Source: Chloroflexota bacterium (GTDB lineage: Bacteria; Chloroflexota; Dehalococcoidia; Lucifugimonadales; GCA-2719675). From it: a stretch of 64,000 nt of DNA. The DNA lies in contig PBID01000016.1 in NCBI GenBank assembly GCA_002719675.1, positions 66,837 to 130,836 on the forward strand, given 5' to 3'. Shown here piece by piece: positions 29,144 to 39,006 of this stretch. The notes below the pieces were generated by a model. The model was not told the DNA's origin. It was given only the letters and a program-made list of their open reading frames with translations, and made no database searches. Position 1 is the stretch's first letter; the number at the start of each line of letters is the position of its first letter. Made by a program: the position numbers and the translations under genes.

Positions 29144-29845
29144 TCAATTATATATTTTTTTGAGGATAAGTAATTTGTTTTTTGATGTGATTTCCATAGC
29201 AAAATTTTCGCTATCAATTTTTAAAGCGTGCTCTAAATCTTTCGGATGAAATTGTGGCTGTGTAATATCATTAAATTGTTTTGCACTTTCAGATTTCATA
29301 ATTAAATCGATAACATGTTTTTTATCCATGGGTTTGTTTTCTAGTAAACTTTTTAAATATAAAGCACAAATTTCATCTTCCTCAGTTTTTTCAATTCCCT
29401 GATATCCCATAGCTACAATATATATATTATCTAGATTACGACTTTTGATGATGTCGGTAGTACTTTTAGCAGTCATTAAGCCAGTTGCAAAAATATGTGT
29501 ACTATTATTTGTTTTAGCAGCTAAAGACACACCTAAAGTACCGGACCTAGTTGATTGGGCAATTTTTAATCCTGAAATTTTGTTGGCAATTGAGATTTCG
29601 TATGGAGAATTTCCGTGATCAAAGTTCAAAGGTTTGATTCCATTCACTTCTCCCATAGTAATGTTAGCTATCTGGTTTTTTTTAAGTTCAATAGCTTCTT
29701 CAATTGTTTCAGTTAGAAATATCGAATTTGCACCTTTGGAAAATGCTACAGCAGCTGTTGTGAATGCACGAAAAACATCGATGATAATGACAGTCCCCGT
29801 AGCCTTTTTAGCTCCATGTTTTAAGCTGTCTAAAGTAATTTGCAT
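29144..29845 (-). CDS. 2-phosphosulfolactate phosphatase (ComB) family protein
   Basis: IIDVFRAFTTAAVAFSKGA, GEVNGIKPLNFDHGNSP, QSTRSGTLGV. Confidence 0.88.
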   Translation of the reverse strand: MQITLDSLKHGAKKATGTVIIIDVFRAFTTAAVAFSKGANSIFLTETIEEAIELKKNQIANITMGEVNGIKPLNFDHGNSPYEISIANKISGLKIAQSTRSGTLGVSLAAKTNNSTHIFATGLMTAKSTTDIIKSRNLDNIYIVAMGYQGIEKTEEDEICALYLKSLLENKPMDKKHVIDLIMKSESAKQFNDITQPQFHPKDLEHALKIDSENFAMEITSKNKLLILKKIYN

Positions 29846-29873
29846 TCTATCTTAATTAACTCACCAGTAAAGA

Positions 29874-30773
29874 TTAAATTTCAGGCATTTTAAATGAAAT
29901 GTCTTCATTAGCTCCTACGACAGGTATTACTTTTTCTGGTTTCAAGAAATCTATTACAACATTAACTTGTTCTTCAGGAGTAGAAGCTCCAGAAGTAATA
30001 CCTACTTTTTTGATATTTTTTAGCCATTCTTTTTGGATTTGTTTTGGAGAGTTGATCAGTTTCGCTTGAACACCATATGATTCAGCAACTTCCCTTAAAC
30101 GATTACAGTTAGAGCTATTTTCTGATCCAATGACCAATATTATTTCGACCATTTTGCATAATTTTTTTACAACGTGTTGTCTGTTTGTTGTCGCATAGCA
30201 AATATCGTTTCTAACAACTACGTTATTGAAATTGTTTTGAATTGTGGAAATTGACCTTTCAGTATCATCTTCAGATAGTGTAGTTTGAGTTAAAATTGTG
30301 AGGGGTGTATTTTTTTCCCATTTAGGGAGATTGGGGTTTGTTTTTTCTCGGTCATCTATTAAATGCATTTGCTCTTGTCCCATAGTTCCTTTAACTTCTT
30401 GGTGTCCTTCATGGCCAACTAAAATAAGTTTCCGGCCATCCTTTGAGTATTTTTTTGCCTCATTATGCACTTTGGTTACTAGTGGACAAGTTGCATCTAG
30501 AACTTGTAAATTTCTAGATTTTGCTTCCTCAAAATCTGATGGAGCAGAACCATGAGCTGAGAAAACAACTTTTTCTCCTTCAGGAATTTCGGAAACTTTT
30601 TCTACAGTAATTGCGCCTTTTTGTTCAAGTTGATTGACAACGTATGAGTTGTGAACAATTTGATGTTTAACGTAAATGGGAGGTCCATATTTTTCAATAG
30701 CAATTTCTACGCTGTCTATTGCTCTTACAACTCCTGCGCAAAATCCTCTAGGAGATCCAAGGAATACTATCAT
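29874..30773 (-). CDS. ispH: 4-hydroxy-3-methylbut-2-enyl diphosphate reductase
   Basis: PRGFCAGVVRAIDSVE, IVHNSYVVNQLEQKGA, FSAHGSAP, DATCPLVTKVH, CYATTNRQ, GITSGASTPE. Confidence 0.96.
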   Translation of the reverse strand: MIVFLGSPRGFCAGVVRAIDSVEIAIEKYGPPIYVKHQIVHNSYVVNQLEQKGAITVEKVSEIPEGEKVVFSAHGSAPSDFEEAKSRNLQVLDATCPLVTKVHNEAKKYSKDGRKLILVGHEGHQEVKGTMGQEQMHLIDDREKTNPNLPKWEKNTPLTILTQTTLSEDDTERSISTIQNNFNNVVVRNDICYATTNRQHVVKKLCKMVEIILVIGSENSSNCNRLREVAESYGVQAKLINSPKQIQKEWLKNIKKVGITSGASTPEEQVNVVIDFLKPEKVIPVVGANEDISFKMPEI

Positions 30774-31005
30774 TGTAATTTTTTCTCCTCATATAATCTT
30801 ATGTATTAAACAATACAAAAACTATTTAACTTCCTTTAAATTATAAGGTATATAAGAAAAAAATGGGTATATTTTACTAGCTTTTTAATCAGCCTCATGG
30901 TGTATATTTTTGTTTTTTGATATGCTAGTCTAGTTTTGTTATGTACTTGCAACAAATTTTTCTTCTTTGATTGTTGCATATATTTAAATAACTATTAAGG
31001 AGTGT

Positions 31006-32178
31006 GTGAAAATGAAGTTGGCTTCGAGGATGGATAGACTAGGAACAGAGACAGCTTTTGAGGTTTTAGCTAAGGCTAAGAAACTTGAAGCGGAGGGAAA
31101 AGAAATAATTCATTTAGAAATAGGTGAACCAGATTTTGATACTCCAAATAATATTGTAGAAGCTGGTCGAGTTGCTTTGTCAAATGGATTTACCCATTAT
31201 GGGCCTTCTCCTGGTTTAATGGAAGTTAGAGATACAATAGCTCAAGAGGTTAGAGAGACTCGGGGGATAGATGTTACTGCAGAGAATGTTGTCATAACTC
31301 CCGGAGCGAAACCAATTATGTTTTTTGTGATTATGGCTTTAATTGATGAAGGAGATGAAGTTCTATATCCTAATCCAGGATTTCCAATTTATGAATCAAT
31401 GATAAATTTTGTTGGTGGTGTCCCTGTACCTATGGAATTGTCTATGGATTTAAATTTTGATATTGACTTAGATAAAGTAATTGAAAGCATCACTCCTAAA
31501 ACTAAAATGATCATAGTTAATTCTCCCAATAATCCTTGTGGAAGTATTGTCAGTAAATCTTCTTTAACCAAGTTAGCTGATTTAGCCTGCCAAAATGATA
31601 TTATTGTTTTGTCAGATGAAATTTATCGTCGTTTTTTATATGGCGGAGACTTTCAAAGTATTTCCAGTTTTAATGGGATGATTGACCGGACGATTATTTT
31701 AGATGGTCTGTCAAAAACTTATGCAATGACTGGTTGGAGAATTGGATATGGAGTCATGCCCATAGATCTTGTTGATTCTATTTCTAAATTATCTACAAAT
31801 TCTGTTTCTTGTACTGCTTCATTTACTCAAATAGCTGCATCTGAAGCAATTACTGGTCCTCAAGAAAGAGCTTTGGAAATTGTTGAAGAATTCAATAGGC
31901 GAAGACATATCATTGTGAATGGTTTGAATTCTATTAAAGGAATTAACTGTCCAATGCCTGAGGGAGCATTTTATGTGTTTCCTAGTATAAAAGATACAGG
32001 TATGGAGAGTAGATTTTTTGCTGACAAATTATTACAAGATTTTGGCGTAGCATCTTTAGCAGGTGAATCTTTTGGTGAGTTTGGAAAAGGACATCTTAGA
32101 TTTTCTTTTGCAAATTCTGTTGAAAATATTGAGAAGGCATTGGATAAAATTAATGAATTTGTTCAGAGTAATTCTTAA
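31006..32178 (+). CDS. Class I/II PLP-dependent aminotransferase
   Basis: HLEIGEPDFDTPNNI, THYGPSPGLMEVR, NSPNNPCGS, LSKTYAMTGWRIGY. Confidence 0.94.
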   Translation: MKMKLASRMDRLGTETAFEVLAKAKKLEAEGKEIIHLEIGEPDFDTPNNIVEAGRVALSNGFTHYGPSPGLMEVRDTIAQEVRETRGIDVTAENVVITPGAKPIMFFVIMALIDEGDEVLYPNPGFPIYESMINFVGGVPVPMELSMDLNFDIDLDKVIESITPKTKMIIVNSPNNPCGSIVSKSSLTKLADLACQNDIIVLSDEIYRRFLYGGDFQSISSFNGMIDRTIILDGLSKTYAMTGWRIGYGVMPIDLVDSISKLSTNSVSCTASFTQIAASEAITGPQERALEIVEEFNRRRHIIVNGLNSIKGINCPMPEGAFYVFPSIKDTGMESRFFADKLLQDFGVASLAGESFGEFGKGHLRFSFANSVENIEKALDKINEFVQSNS

Positions 32179-32271
32179 TTTTTTATTGAAATTTTGTTTG
32201 AATTTCAAATTAATCATTAAGTGATTTTGTCATTTGTATCATATAATTAAGTAAGAATTTAGTTATTTTGT

Positions 32272-33300
32272 TTGGGATTTGATATGTATAAACATAAAAT
32301 AGCGATAGTAGGGGCGACAGGAGCAGTAGGAACTGTTTTTTTGAAAATGCTGGAGGATAGGAAATATCCTTCTGAGTTATTAAGAATATTTGCATCTAAA
32401 AGATCTTTGGGTAAAAAAATTGATTATTTGGATGATCATTTATTTGTTGAGGAAATACAAGAGGATTCATTTTTTGATTCAGATTTTGTTTTTATTTCAG
32501 CAACTACTAGTATTAGTGAATCGATTGCAGAATTGGCGGTTAAAAGCGGGGCTATTGTGATTGATGATAGTTCTGCATTTAGATTGTCTGAAGAAGTACC
32601 TCTTGTAATCCCAGAAATTAATTCGAAAGATTTGACTGCTCATAAAGGTATTGTTTCAATACCTAATTGTTCGACTACACCTTTAGCTATGGTGTTAGCA
32701 TGTTTGACCCAGTTAAGTCGTCCATTAAGAGTGATCACAGATACATATCAATCTGTTTCTGGGACTGGTTCTGCAGCTGTTTCTGAGTTGTTAAATCAAT
32801 CAAAATCTGTTGCTGTAGGAAAAGAAGTATTGAAAGACGTTTATCCTCATCAAATTGCTTTTAATCTTTTCCCTCACATTGATGATTTACAATCAAATGG
32901 ATACACCAAAGAAGAAATGAAAATGGTTTTAGAAACAAAAAAAATTTTACATAGACCCGATCTTGAAATTTCTGCAACTTGTGTTCGTGTTCCCGTAATT
33001 GTAAGTCATAGCCAATCGGTTCACATAGAATTTGAAAATGAAGTCAAAGTTGATGATGCAATAGAGAAACTTGATAATTTTCCTGGGATTAAGATTTTAG
33101 ATGACTTAAATAATAATATTTATCCTACTCCACTTGATGCCGCAGGAAAGGATGATGTATTTGTTGGCCGTGTTAGGGCAGATAGCTATAGGTCTAATAT
33201 ATTAGTCTTATGGGTTGTAACCGATAATTTAAGAAAAGGTGCTGCTTTGAATGCATTACAGATATCAGATTCTATGATTGAAATGAAATTGGTTGTATAA
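32272..33300 (+). CDS. asd: Aspartate-semialdehyde dehydrogenase
   Basis: IAIVGATGAVGTVFLKML, PNCSTTPLAMVLACL, YQSVSGTGSAAVSEL, VRVPVIVSHSQSV. Confidence 0.95.
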   Translation: MGFDMYKHKIAIVGATGAVGTVFLKMLEDRKYPSELLRIFASKRSLGKKIDYLDDHLFVEEIQEDSFFDSDFVFISATTSISESIAELAVKSGAIVIDDSSAFRLSEEVPLVIPEINSKDLTAHKGIVSIPNCSTTPLAMVLACLTQLSRPLRVITDTYQSVSGTGSAAVSELLNQSKSVAVGKEVLKDVYPHQIAFNLFPHIDDLQSNGYTKEEMKMVLETKKILHRPDLEISATCVRVPVIVSHSQSVHIEFENEVKVDDAIEKLDNFPGIKILDDLNNNIYPTPLDAAGKDDVFVGRVRADSYRSNILVLWVVTDNLRKGAALNALQISDSMIEMKLVV

Positions 33301-33323
33301 TTTAAAGAGTAACATTATTTCAT

Positions 33324-34232
33324 TTGAAAAGGATTTTTACATTGAAAATAGGTAGACTACTTACTGCAATGGTTACTCCTTTTGATCCTTCAGGTAACAT
33401 TGATTATCCTCAAGCTCGAAAATTAGCTTCAGCTTTGGTACGCTCTGGGAGTGATGGTCTTGTAATAGGAGGTACTACCGGAGAATCTCCATCTATGACG
33501 GATGAGGAGAAAATCAGATTATTTGCTGAAGTCAAATCCGAGGTAGCTGAGAGGGCATCTGTTATAGCAGGGACTACTGATAATAATCATCAAAAATCTC
33601 TTGAATTATCTATTGAAGCAGAGAAAGTAGGAGTTGATGCTTTATTGTTGACTGTCCCGGCATATAATAAACCTACTCAAGAGGGTTTGTTCAGGCATTT
33701 TAAAAAAATATCAGAAGCAACAGATTTGCCTGGTATTCTTTATAATGTTCCTTCTAGAACTTCTTTAAATATGGATGTTAGTACCACTTTGAGATTATCA
33801 GAAATCGAGAACATTATTGGTATTAAAGAAGCATCTAGTGATCAATTTCAGATTACTCAAATTATTGACCAAGCACCTGATGGTTTTTTAGTTTGGAGCG
33901 GTAATGATGACGAAACTTTTCAAATCATGTCGGTTGGAGGTTATGGAATTGTTAGTGTTGCTTCAAATATAATTGGCTTGCAAATAAAAAATATGATCAC
34001 TTTGCTTTTAAGTGGTCAATTTTCAGATGCTGCTATCTTACACAGGAAACTGTTGCCCATTTTTAAAGGGTTATTTTGGGTGACTAATCCTATACCTATT
34101 AAATATGCTTTAAATAAATCTGGGTTTCATGTTGGATCTACAAGATTACCTTTGTATGAACCAGATATTGATTTTTCAAAAAACTTTGACTCATTGATTT
34201 CAAATTATGAAATTGATGTAACTAATGTGTAA
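33324..34232 (+). CDS. dapA: 4-hydroxy-tetrahydrodipicolinate synthase
   Basis: GGTTGESPSMTDEEK, PAYNKPTQEGLFRHFKKI, LYNVPSRT, IIGIKEASSD. Confidence 0.95.
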   Translation: MKRIFTLKIGRLLTAMVTPFDPSGNIDYPQARKLASALVRSGSDGLVIGGTTGESPSMTDEEKIRLFAEVKSEVAERASVIAGTTDNNHQKSLELSIEAEKVGVDALLLTVPAYNKPTQEGLFRHFKKISEATDLPGILYNVPSRTSLNMDVSTTLRLSEIENIIGIKEASSDQFQITQIIDQAPDGFLVWSGNDDETFQIMSVGGYGIVSVASNIIGLQIKNMITLLLSGQFSDAAILHRKLLPIFKGLFWVTNPIPIKYALNKSGFHVGSTRLPLYEPDIDFSKNFDSLISNYEIDVTNV

Positions 34233-36531
34233 TTGTTTTATGTTTGTTTCCTTACGATCTATTAAAAAATCCAAAATTTCTTTATTTGTAATATTCTCTT
34301 TTGGGTTAATGTTTTTTAGTTTTGCAGATTTGGGTGCTGCTGGATGGAAATCTTTAGGACCTTTAGGAGGGACACCTTGGTCTATAGCTTTTTCTCCTTC
34401 ATTCGAACAGGATGGAAATATTTTTATCGGAACTAACAAGGGGATTTATAAATCTATTGATAAAGGAAGATCTTGGCGTCAATCTACAAAGGGAATTGGT
34501 AGAAAGCTAGTCCCAACTATTGAAATTTCTCCTAATTTTCAAGACGATCAAACTCTATTTGTAGGGACTGCTAGAGGGGAATTATTTGTTACACAGGATG
34601 CAGGAGAAAACTGGAAGATGGTTTTCAAAGGCCCAGAACTCCGATCGAATAGTTCTATGACTTCTTCTAGCTTGGAAGCAATTTCTATTTCTCCAAATTT
34701 TGCGAATGATAGTACCGTTTTTGTAGGAGTATTTGGCGGGTATGTTTATCGTTCAACGGATAGAGGACTTTCATGGGAACAGTTTAAGAAAGGATTAGAT
34801 AGTAAGTACACTCTTGCCTTAGGTATTTCTCCAAATTTTTCTAGTGACGGAACTCTTTTTGCTGGCACAATCGATAAAGGTATATTTGTTTCATATGATA
34901 GAGGTGAAACATGGAAATTCACAGGCGAAGGATTACCTGATAAATTTATTCAAAGAATTGTTGTTTCTTCTAATTATTCAAATGATCAAACAGTTTTTTT
35001 GGCAATGCCTGGTGAAGGATTGTTTATATCTAGAAACCAGGGTAAATCATGGGTAAGAACTGGAGATGGTTTAGATAACAACTATGTAAGAACTATAGAT
35101 TTGTCTAATAATTATTCAAATGATCAAACACTTTATGTTGGAGCTTCATTCGGAATGATTTTTAAGTCAGTGAATGCTGGTGAAACTTGGACAAGGGTTA
35201 ACGAAGCGAAAAGGGAAGCTATATATGGAAGGAATATACAAGATAAGCAAATTAGGTCTCTTGCTTTATCACCAAATTTTACTAATGATGGGATAATTTT
35301 TTCTGGAACATCTGCTGGACTTTTTTATTCAGATGATTCAGGTGTTAAGTGGGTAAAAGTTACTGAAGGTCTAACAATTTCAACAATTAGAACTTTATCT
35401 ATTTCTCCAAATTTTGTGAATGATGGCATTGTGTTTGCTGGCACCAATAACACAGGCATTTTTAAGTCAGTGAATGCTGGTGAAACTTGGATGCAGGCTA
35501 ATTTTGGTCTAGACAATTTGAAAATTTGGATGATTGATATTTCACCAGATTTTGTTAACGATCAAACGATTTTTGCTACTGGAAAAACTGGATTATATAA
35601 ATCTGTTGATGCGGGTGATTCTTGGGTACCTTTGTCCAGAGATTCTTTTAAAGGTGTTATTCAAGCGGTAGATATTTCAGAGAATTTCAAAGAAGATACA
35701 ACTTTGTTTATAGCTACAACAGATGGAGCATTTAAATCAATTAATGCTGGTGAAACTTGGGAAAATATTAGTGAAAATTATTTTCAAAGTAGGATATTGG
35801 AAATAACTTCTTCACCAAATTTTGCTAACGATAAAACAATGTATATAGGAACTCTAGGAGATTTTGTATATAAATCTGTTGATGCGGGTGATTCTTGGGT
35901 AAAAATTTATCATGAAACTCATTCTGATCTTTCAGTGCATTCAATTGATATGTCTTTAAATTTTTCTGAAGATCAAACACTGATAATTGGTACTAACTTG
36001 GGAGCATTTAAATCAGTTGATGGTGGTGAAAATTGGATCAATATGTATGAAGGATTGCCAGTTTCACATAAAATGATCTCTTCTGTAAAAATTGCGTCTG
36101 ACGGGACAATGTTTGTTGGATTACCTAATGAAGGTATTTTTAAAAGTGATGATTCTGGAAAATCGTGGGGTCAAATAAATTTTGGATTGTTTAATGACTA
36201 TGTATCTGTTATAGATGTTTCTCCAAATTTTGCGAATGATCAAATTATATATGCAGGTACTCTAGGTAGCGGTGTATTTCGAAGTAGTGAGTTTAAGGCA
36301 GCACCTGAACCTACTCCTATTCCAGTACCTCAAACTTTATATTTTAGTGAAGAATCTTGGAATACACTTGGTTACGTGTTTGGAATCTTGGCATTAATGG
36401 TATTTATATTAATTGTCATGTATAGGAAAGCCTTAATAAGACTTTTATCTTCTAACAAAGAAATTTCAGGAAATGCAACTTGGAATGAAATTTTGAAGAA
36501 TACTTCTTCAAAACCCGATGAAGATAATTAA
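34225..36531 (+). CDS. BNR/YCF48-like beta-propeller repeat protein with signal peptide and C-terminal TM anchor
   Basis: Many repeats SPNFANDQTIFVGT..GIFKSVDAGETW; N-terminal hydrophobic leader; C-terminal YVFGILALMVFILIVMYRK. Confidence 0.9.
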   Translation: MCNCFMFVSLRSIKKSKISLFVIFSFGLMFFSFADLGAAGWKSLGPLGGTPWSIAFSPSFEQDGNIFIGTNKGIYKSIDKGRSWRQSTKGIGRKLVPTIEISPNFQDDQTLFVGTARGELFVTQDAGENWKMVFKGPELRSNSSMTSSSLEAISISPNFANDSTVFVGVFGGYVYRSTDRGLSWEQFKKGLDSKYTLALGISPNFSSDGTLFAGTIDKGIFVSYDRGETWKFTGEGLPDKFIQRIVVSSNYSNDQTVFLAMPGEGLFISRNQGKSWVRTGDGLDNNYVRTIDLSNNYSNDQTLYVGASFGMIFKSVNAGETWTRVNEAKREAIYGRNIQDKQIRSLALSPNFTNDGIIFSGTSAGLFYSDDSGVKWVKVTEGLTISTIRTLSISPNFVNDGIVFAGTNNTGIFKSVNAGETWMQANFGLDNLKIWMIDISPDFVNDQTIFATGKTGLYKSVDAGDSWVPLSRDSFKGVIQAVDISENFKEDTTLFIATTDGAFKSINAGETWENISENYFQSRILEITSSPNFANDKTMYIGTLGDFVYKSVDAGDSWVKIYHETHSDLSVHSIDMSLNFSEDQTLIIGTNLGAFKSVDGGENWINMYEGLPVSHKMISSVKIASDGTMFVGLPNEGIFKSDDSGKSWGQINFGLFNDYVSVIDVSPNFANDQIIYAGTLGSGVFRSSEFKAAPEPTPIPVPQTLYFSEESWNTLGYVFGILALMVFILIVMYRKALIRLLSSNKEISGNATWNEILKNTSSKPDEDN

Positions 36532-36532
36532 T

Positions 36533-37819
36533 TCAAAATATTGGGTTTACAAGGATGGTTTCTTTTCGATGTGGACCAGTAGAGATTATGTTAATTGGAA
36601 TACCAATCAATTCTTCAACACGATCTACATATTTTCTAGCACCCAAAGGGAGTTTAGATATATCAGTTAGTCCAGCAGTTTTAGTAGACCAACCTGGAAT
36701 TTCTTCGTAGACTGGAGTGCATTTTTCAAGGATTGAAATATTTCCTGGAAAGTCAGTAACTTTTTCTCCTTCTAATTCATAATGAGTACATATTTTGATT
36801 GAATCAAAATTGTCAAGAACATCTAACCTGGTCAGCACAAGAGAGGTATAGCCGTTGATTCTAGCACTATATCTAGCAGCAACTGAATCAAACCATCCAA
36901 CTCGTCTGGCTCTTCCAGTTGTAGCTCCAAATTCTTGAGCGAGTTCTCTAATGAGTTCTCCTTGTTCGTTTAATAATTCAGTAACAAATGGACCTCCTCC
37001 AACTCGTGTACTATAAGCTTTGAAAACTCCAAGTACGATATCTATTTGAGAGGATAATAGTCCTAAGCCAGTACATGCGCCTCCAATAGTTGGGTGTGAC
37101 GAAGTTACAAAAGGATAAGTTCCATGATCTAAGTCTAAAAGGGCACCTTGTGCACCTTCAACAATTAAATTTTTATTAGATTCAATGGAATCATAAACAA
37201 TATGTTCTACAGAATCAATAAATGGAGTAAGGGTTTTTGACCAAGACAAACACTTTTGATGAATTTCATCAATAGAAACAGGTTCTTTTTTGTGTACATT
37301 TTGTATGATTGCATTATGATGAGTTAGAACTGATTCTAGTCTTGAAAATAGAGTGTCAACATCTTTGAAATCTGCAGCTCTTATTCCAATTCTTGCAGCT
37401 TTATCTGTATAAGCTGGCCCGATACCTCTGCCTGTCGTTCCAATAGCTTCGTTACCTTTAGCAATTTCGTTCAGATTATCTAAAATGACATGATAAGGCA
37501 TTACTATATGAGCTCGTTCACTAATTTTTACTCTATCAGATACATTTTGTTTTTTTTGTTCGAGCTCACTAATTTCTGATAAAAATACATCTGGATTAAC
37601 GACTACACCATTTCCTATTACACCTTGAACTTTAGGCCATAAGACACCTACGGGGATTAAGTGGAAAACAAATTTCCCATCATCGTTAATTACTGTATGG
37701 CCAGCATTATTTCCACCTGAAAACCTTGCAACAATATCAGTTTTTTCAGATAGATAATCAACTATTTTACCTTTCGCTTCATCTCCCCATTGACCACCCA
37801 AAACGGCACAAACTGTCAC
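36533..37819 (-). CDS. purA: Adenylosuccinate synthetase
   Basis: GGQWGDEAKGKIVDYLSEK, GGNNAGHTV, GTTGRGIGPAYTDK, VEGAQGALLDLDHGTYPFVTSS. Confidence 0.97.
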   Translation of the reverse strand: MTVCAVLGGQWGDEAKGKIVDYLSEKTDIVARFSGGNNAGHTVINDDGKFVFHLIPVGVLWPKVQGVIGNGVVVNPDVFLSEISELEQKKQNVSDRVKISERAHIVMPYHVILDNLNEIAKGNEAIGTTGRGIGPAYTDKAARIGIRAADFKDVDTLFSRLESVLTHHNAIIQNVHKKEPVSIDEIHQKCLSWSKTLTPFIDSVEHIVYDSIESNKNLIVEGAQGALLDLDHGTYPFVTSSHPTIGGACTGLGLLSSQIDIVLGVFKAYSTRVGGGPFVTELLNEQGELIRELAQEFGATTGRARRVGWFDSVAARYSARINGYTSLVLTRLDVLDNFDSIKICTHYELEGEKVTDFPGNISILEKCTPVYEEIPGWSTKTAGLTDISKLPLGARKYVDRVEELIGIPINIISTGPHRKETILVNPIF

Positions 37820-38146
37820 TTCAACTCCTTAGTGTGTAGTATTAAGTATGTTTTAAAACAAGACCTGTTGGGGAGTATATCAGAGCTTTTCTTAAGTGGA
37901 AAGATTAGAATAAATTAATATTGATAAAGAATCTAAAATTCTTGAAATTTTTATATAGATTTCAATTTATTTATATATAATTTCTGTAAAAGTAAAAATA
38001 TTTAATTTCAATAATTTTTTAATCTTATTTAGTTTAGATTGATTTTTAATTGCACTTTTATTCCTATTTTAATAACATATTATAGTAAACGTGTTTATCG
38101 GGTTGTTTTTAAATTTTCTCTCGTTATTTAACAAGGAGATTTTCCT

Positions 38147-38965
38147 TTGGTTGTAAATGAATTGGCTTCTGTGCAAGAAGTTATTATGTTGTATATAGGT
38201 TCTCTAAGTAAAAAAAGTAGAAATTCTGATTATTTACAGGAACTCTACAGGTTTTCACAGTGGTGTGGGCCTGATAAACAAATAGATAAGGTTTCTGCTC
38301 CTGAAATAGGCGACTATAATGAAAGCACTATTATTAGATTAGGAATTGAAAATTCTGCAAATCGATTAACAGAAGTTAAAAAACTATTGGTTTATGCTTA
38401 TAAAGAAGGATTTATCACTCAAAACCTTTCTCAGCACGTTAGGCTTAGAAGGCCTAGAAAAAATGTATCTTCAAAAAATTTCACAAACGGTAAATCTAAT
38501 TCATCTAACAAAGAGTCTTTGACTAAGCAAGGTATTGCCGAATTGAATCGTGAATTAGAATCTTTAAAAAAAGGGAGACAGCCAATTGCAGATGAAATTA
38601 AGAGAGCTGCTGCCGATGGAGATGTCAAAGAGAATGCTCCTTTAGAATTTGCAAGACAGGAAATGGGTAAGTTAGTTGCACGGATTGATGAAATCGAAAA
38701 TATGCTAGCAAATTATGGTGTAATTGAAGCCAATGAAGATTCCGATTTTATAAATCTTGGTTCTAAAGTTGTTTTACTGGATGTTAAATCAAAGAAAAAA
38801 GTGAAATACATGGTAGTTGCAGCTCCTGAAGCGAGGCCTTTTGATGGAAGGATTTCAAATTTATCCCCCATAGGAAAAGCTGTTTACAAAAAATCGGTAG
38901 GAGAAGTTGTTGATGTTAAAACTCCTAGAGGTTTGATTAAGTACGAAATTATAAAAGTTTCTTAA
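38147..38965 (+). CDS. greA: GreA-type transcription elongation factor with N-terminal integrase SAM-like domain
   Basis: C-terminal half: LTKQGIAELNRELESLKK...GDVKENAPLEFARQEMGKLVARIDEIE..; N-terminal ~90 aa resembles phage-integrase core-binding domain; TTG start preceded by aaggag. Confidence 0.88.
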   Translation: MVVNELASVQEVIMLYIGSLSKKSRNSDYLQELYRFSQWCGPDKQIDKVSAPEIGDYNESTIIRLGIENSANRLTEVKKLLVYAYKEGFITQNLSQHVRLRRPRKNVSSKNFTNGKSNSSNKESLTKQGIAELNRELESLKKGRQPIADEIKRAAADGDVKENAPLEFARQEMGKLVARIDEIENMLANYGVIEANEDSDFINLGSKVVLLDVKSKKKVKYMVVAAPEARPFDGRISNLSPIGKAVYKKSVGEVVDVKTPRGLIKYEIIKVS

Positions 38966-39006
38966 TGTCCTGTTTCATTCTTTGTGAATGTAATACGTAA
39001 TTTATT

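Noticed and set aside
32186-32208. AT-rich hairpin TTGAAATT-TTGTTTG-AATTTCAA after the aminotransferase gene
   Set aside because: All-weak stem with no following T-run; could be chance in AT-rich intergenic DNA.
37820-38146. Longer divergent intergenic region between purA and greA, inspected for riboswitch or small RNA
   Set aside because: AT-rich with no recognisable conserved motif or strong structure; probably just divergent promoters.
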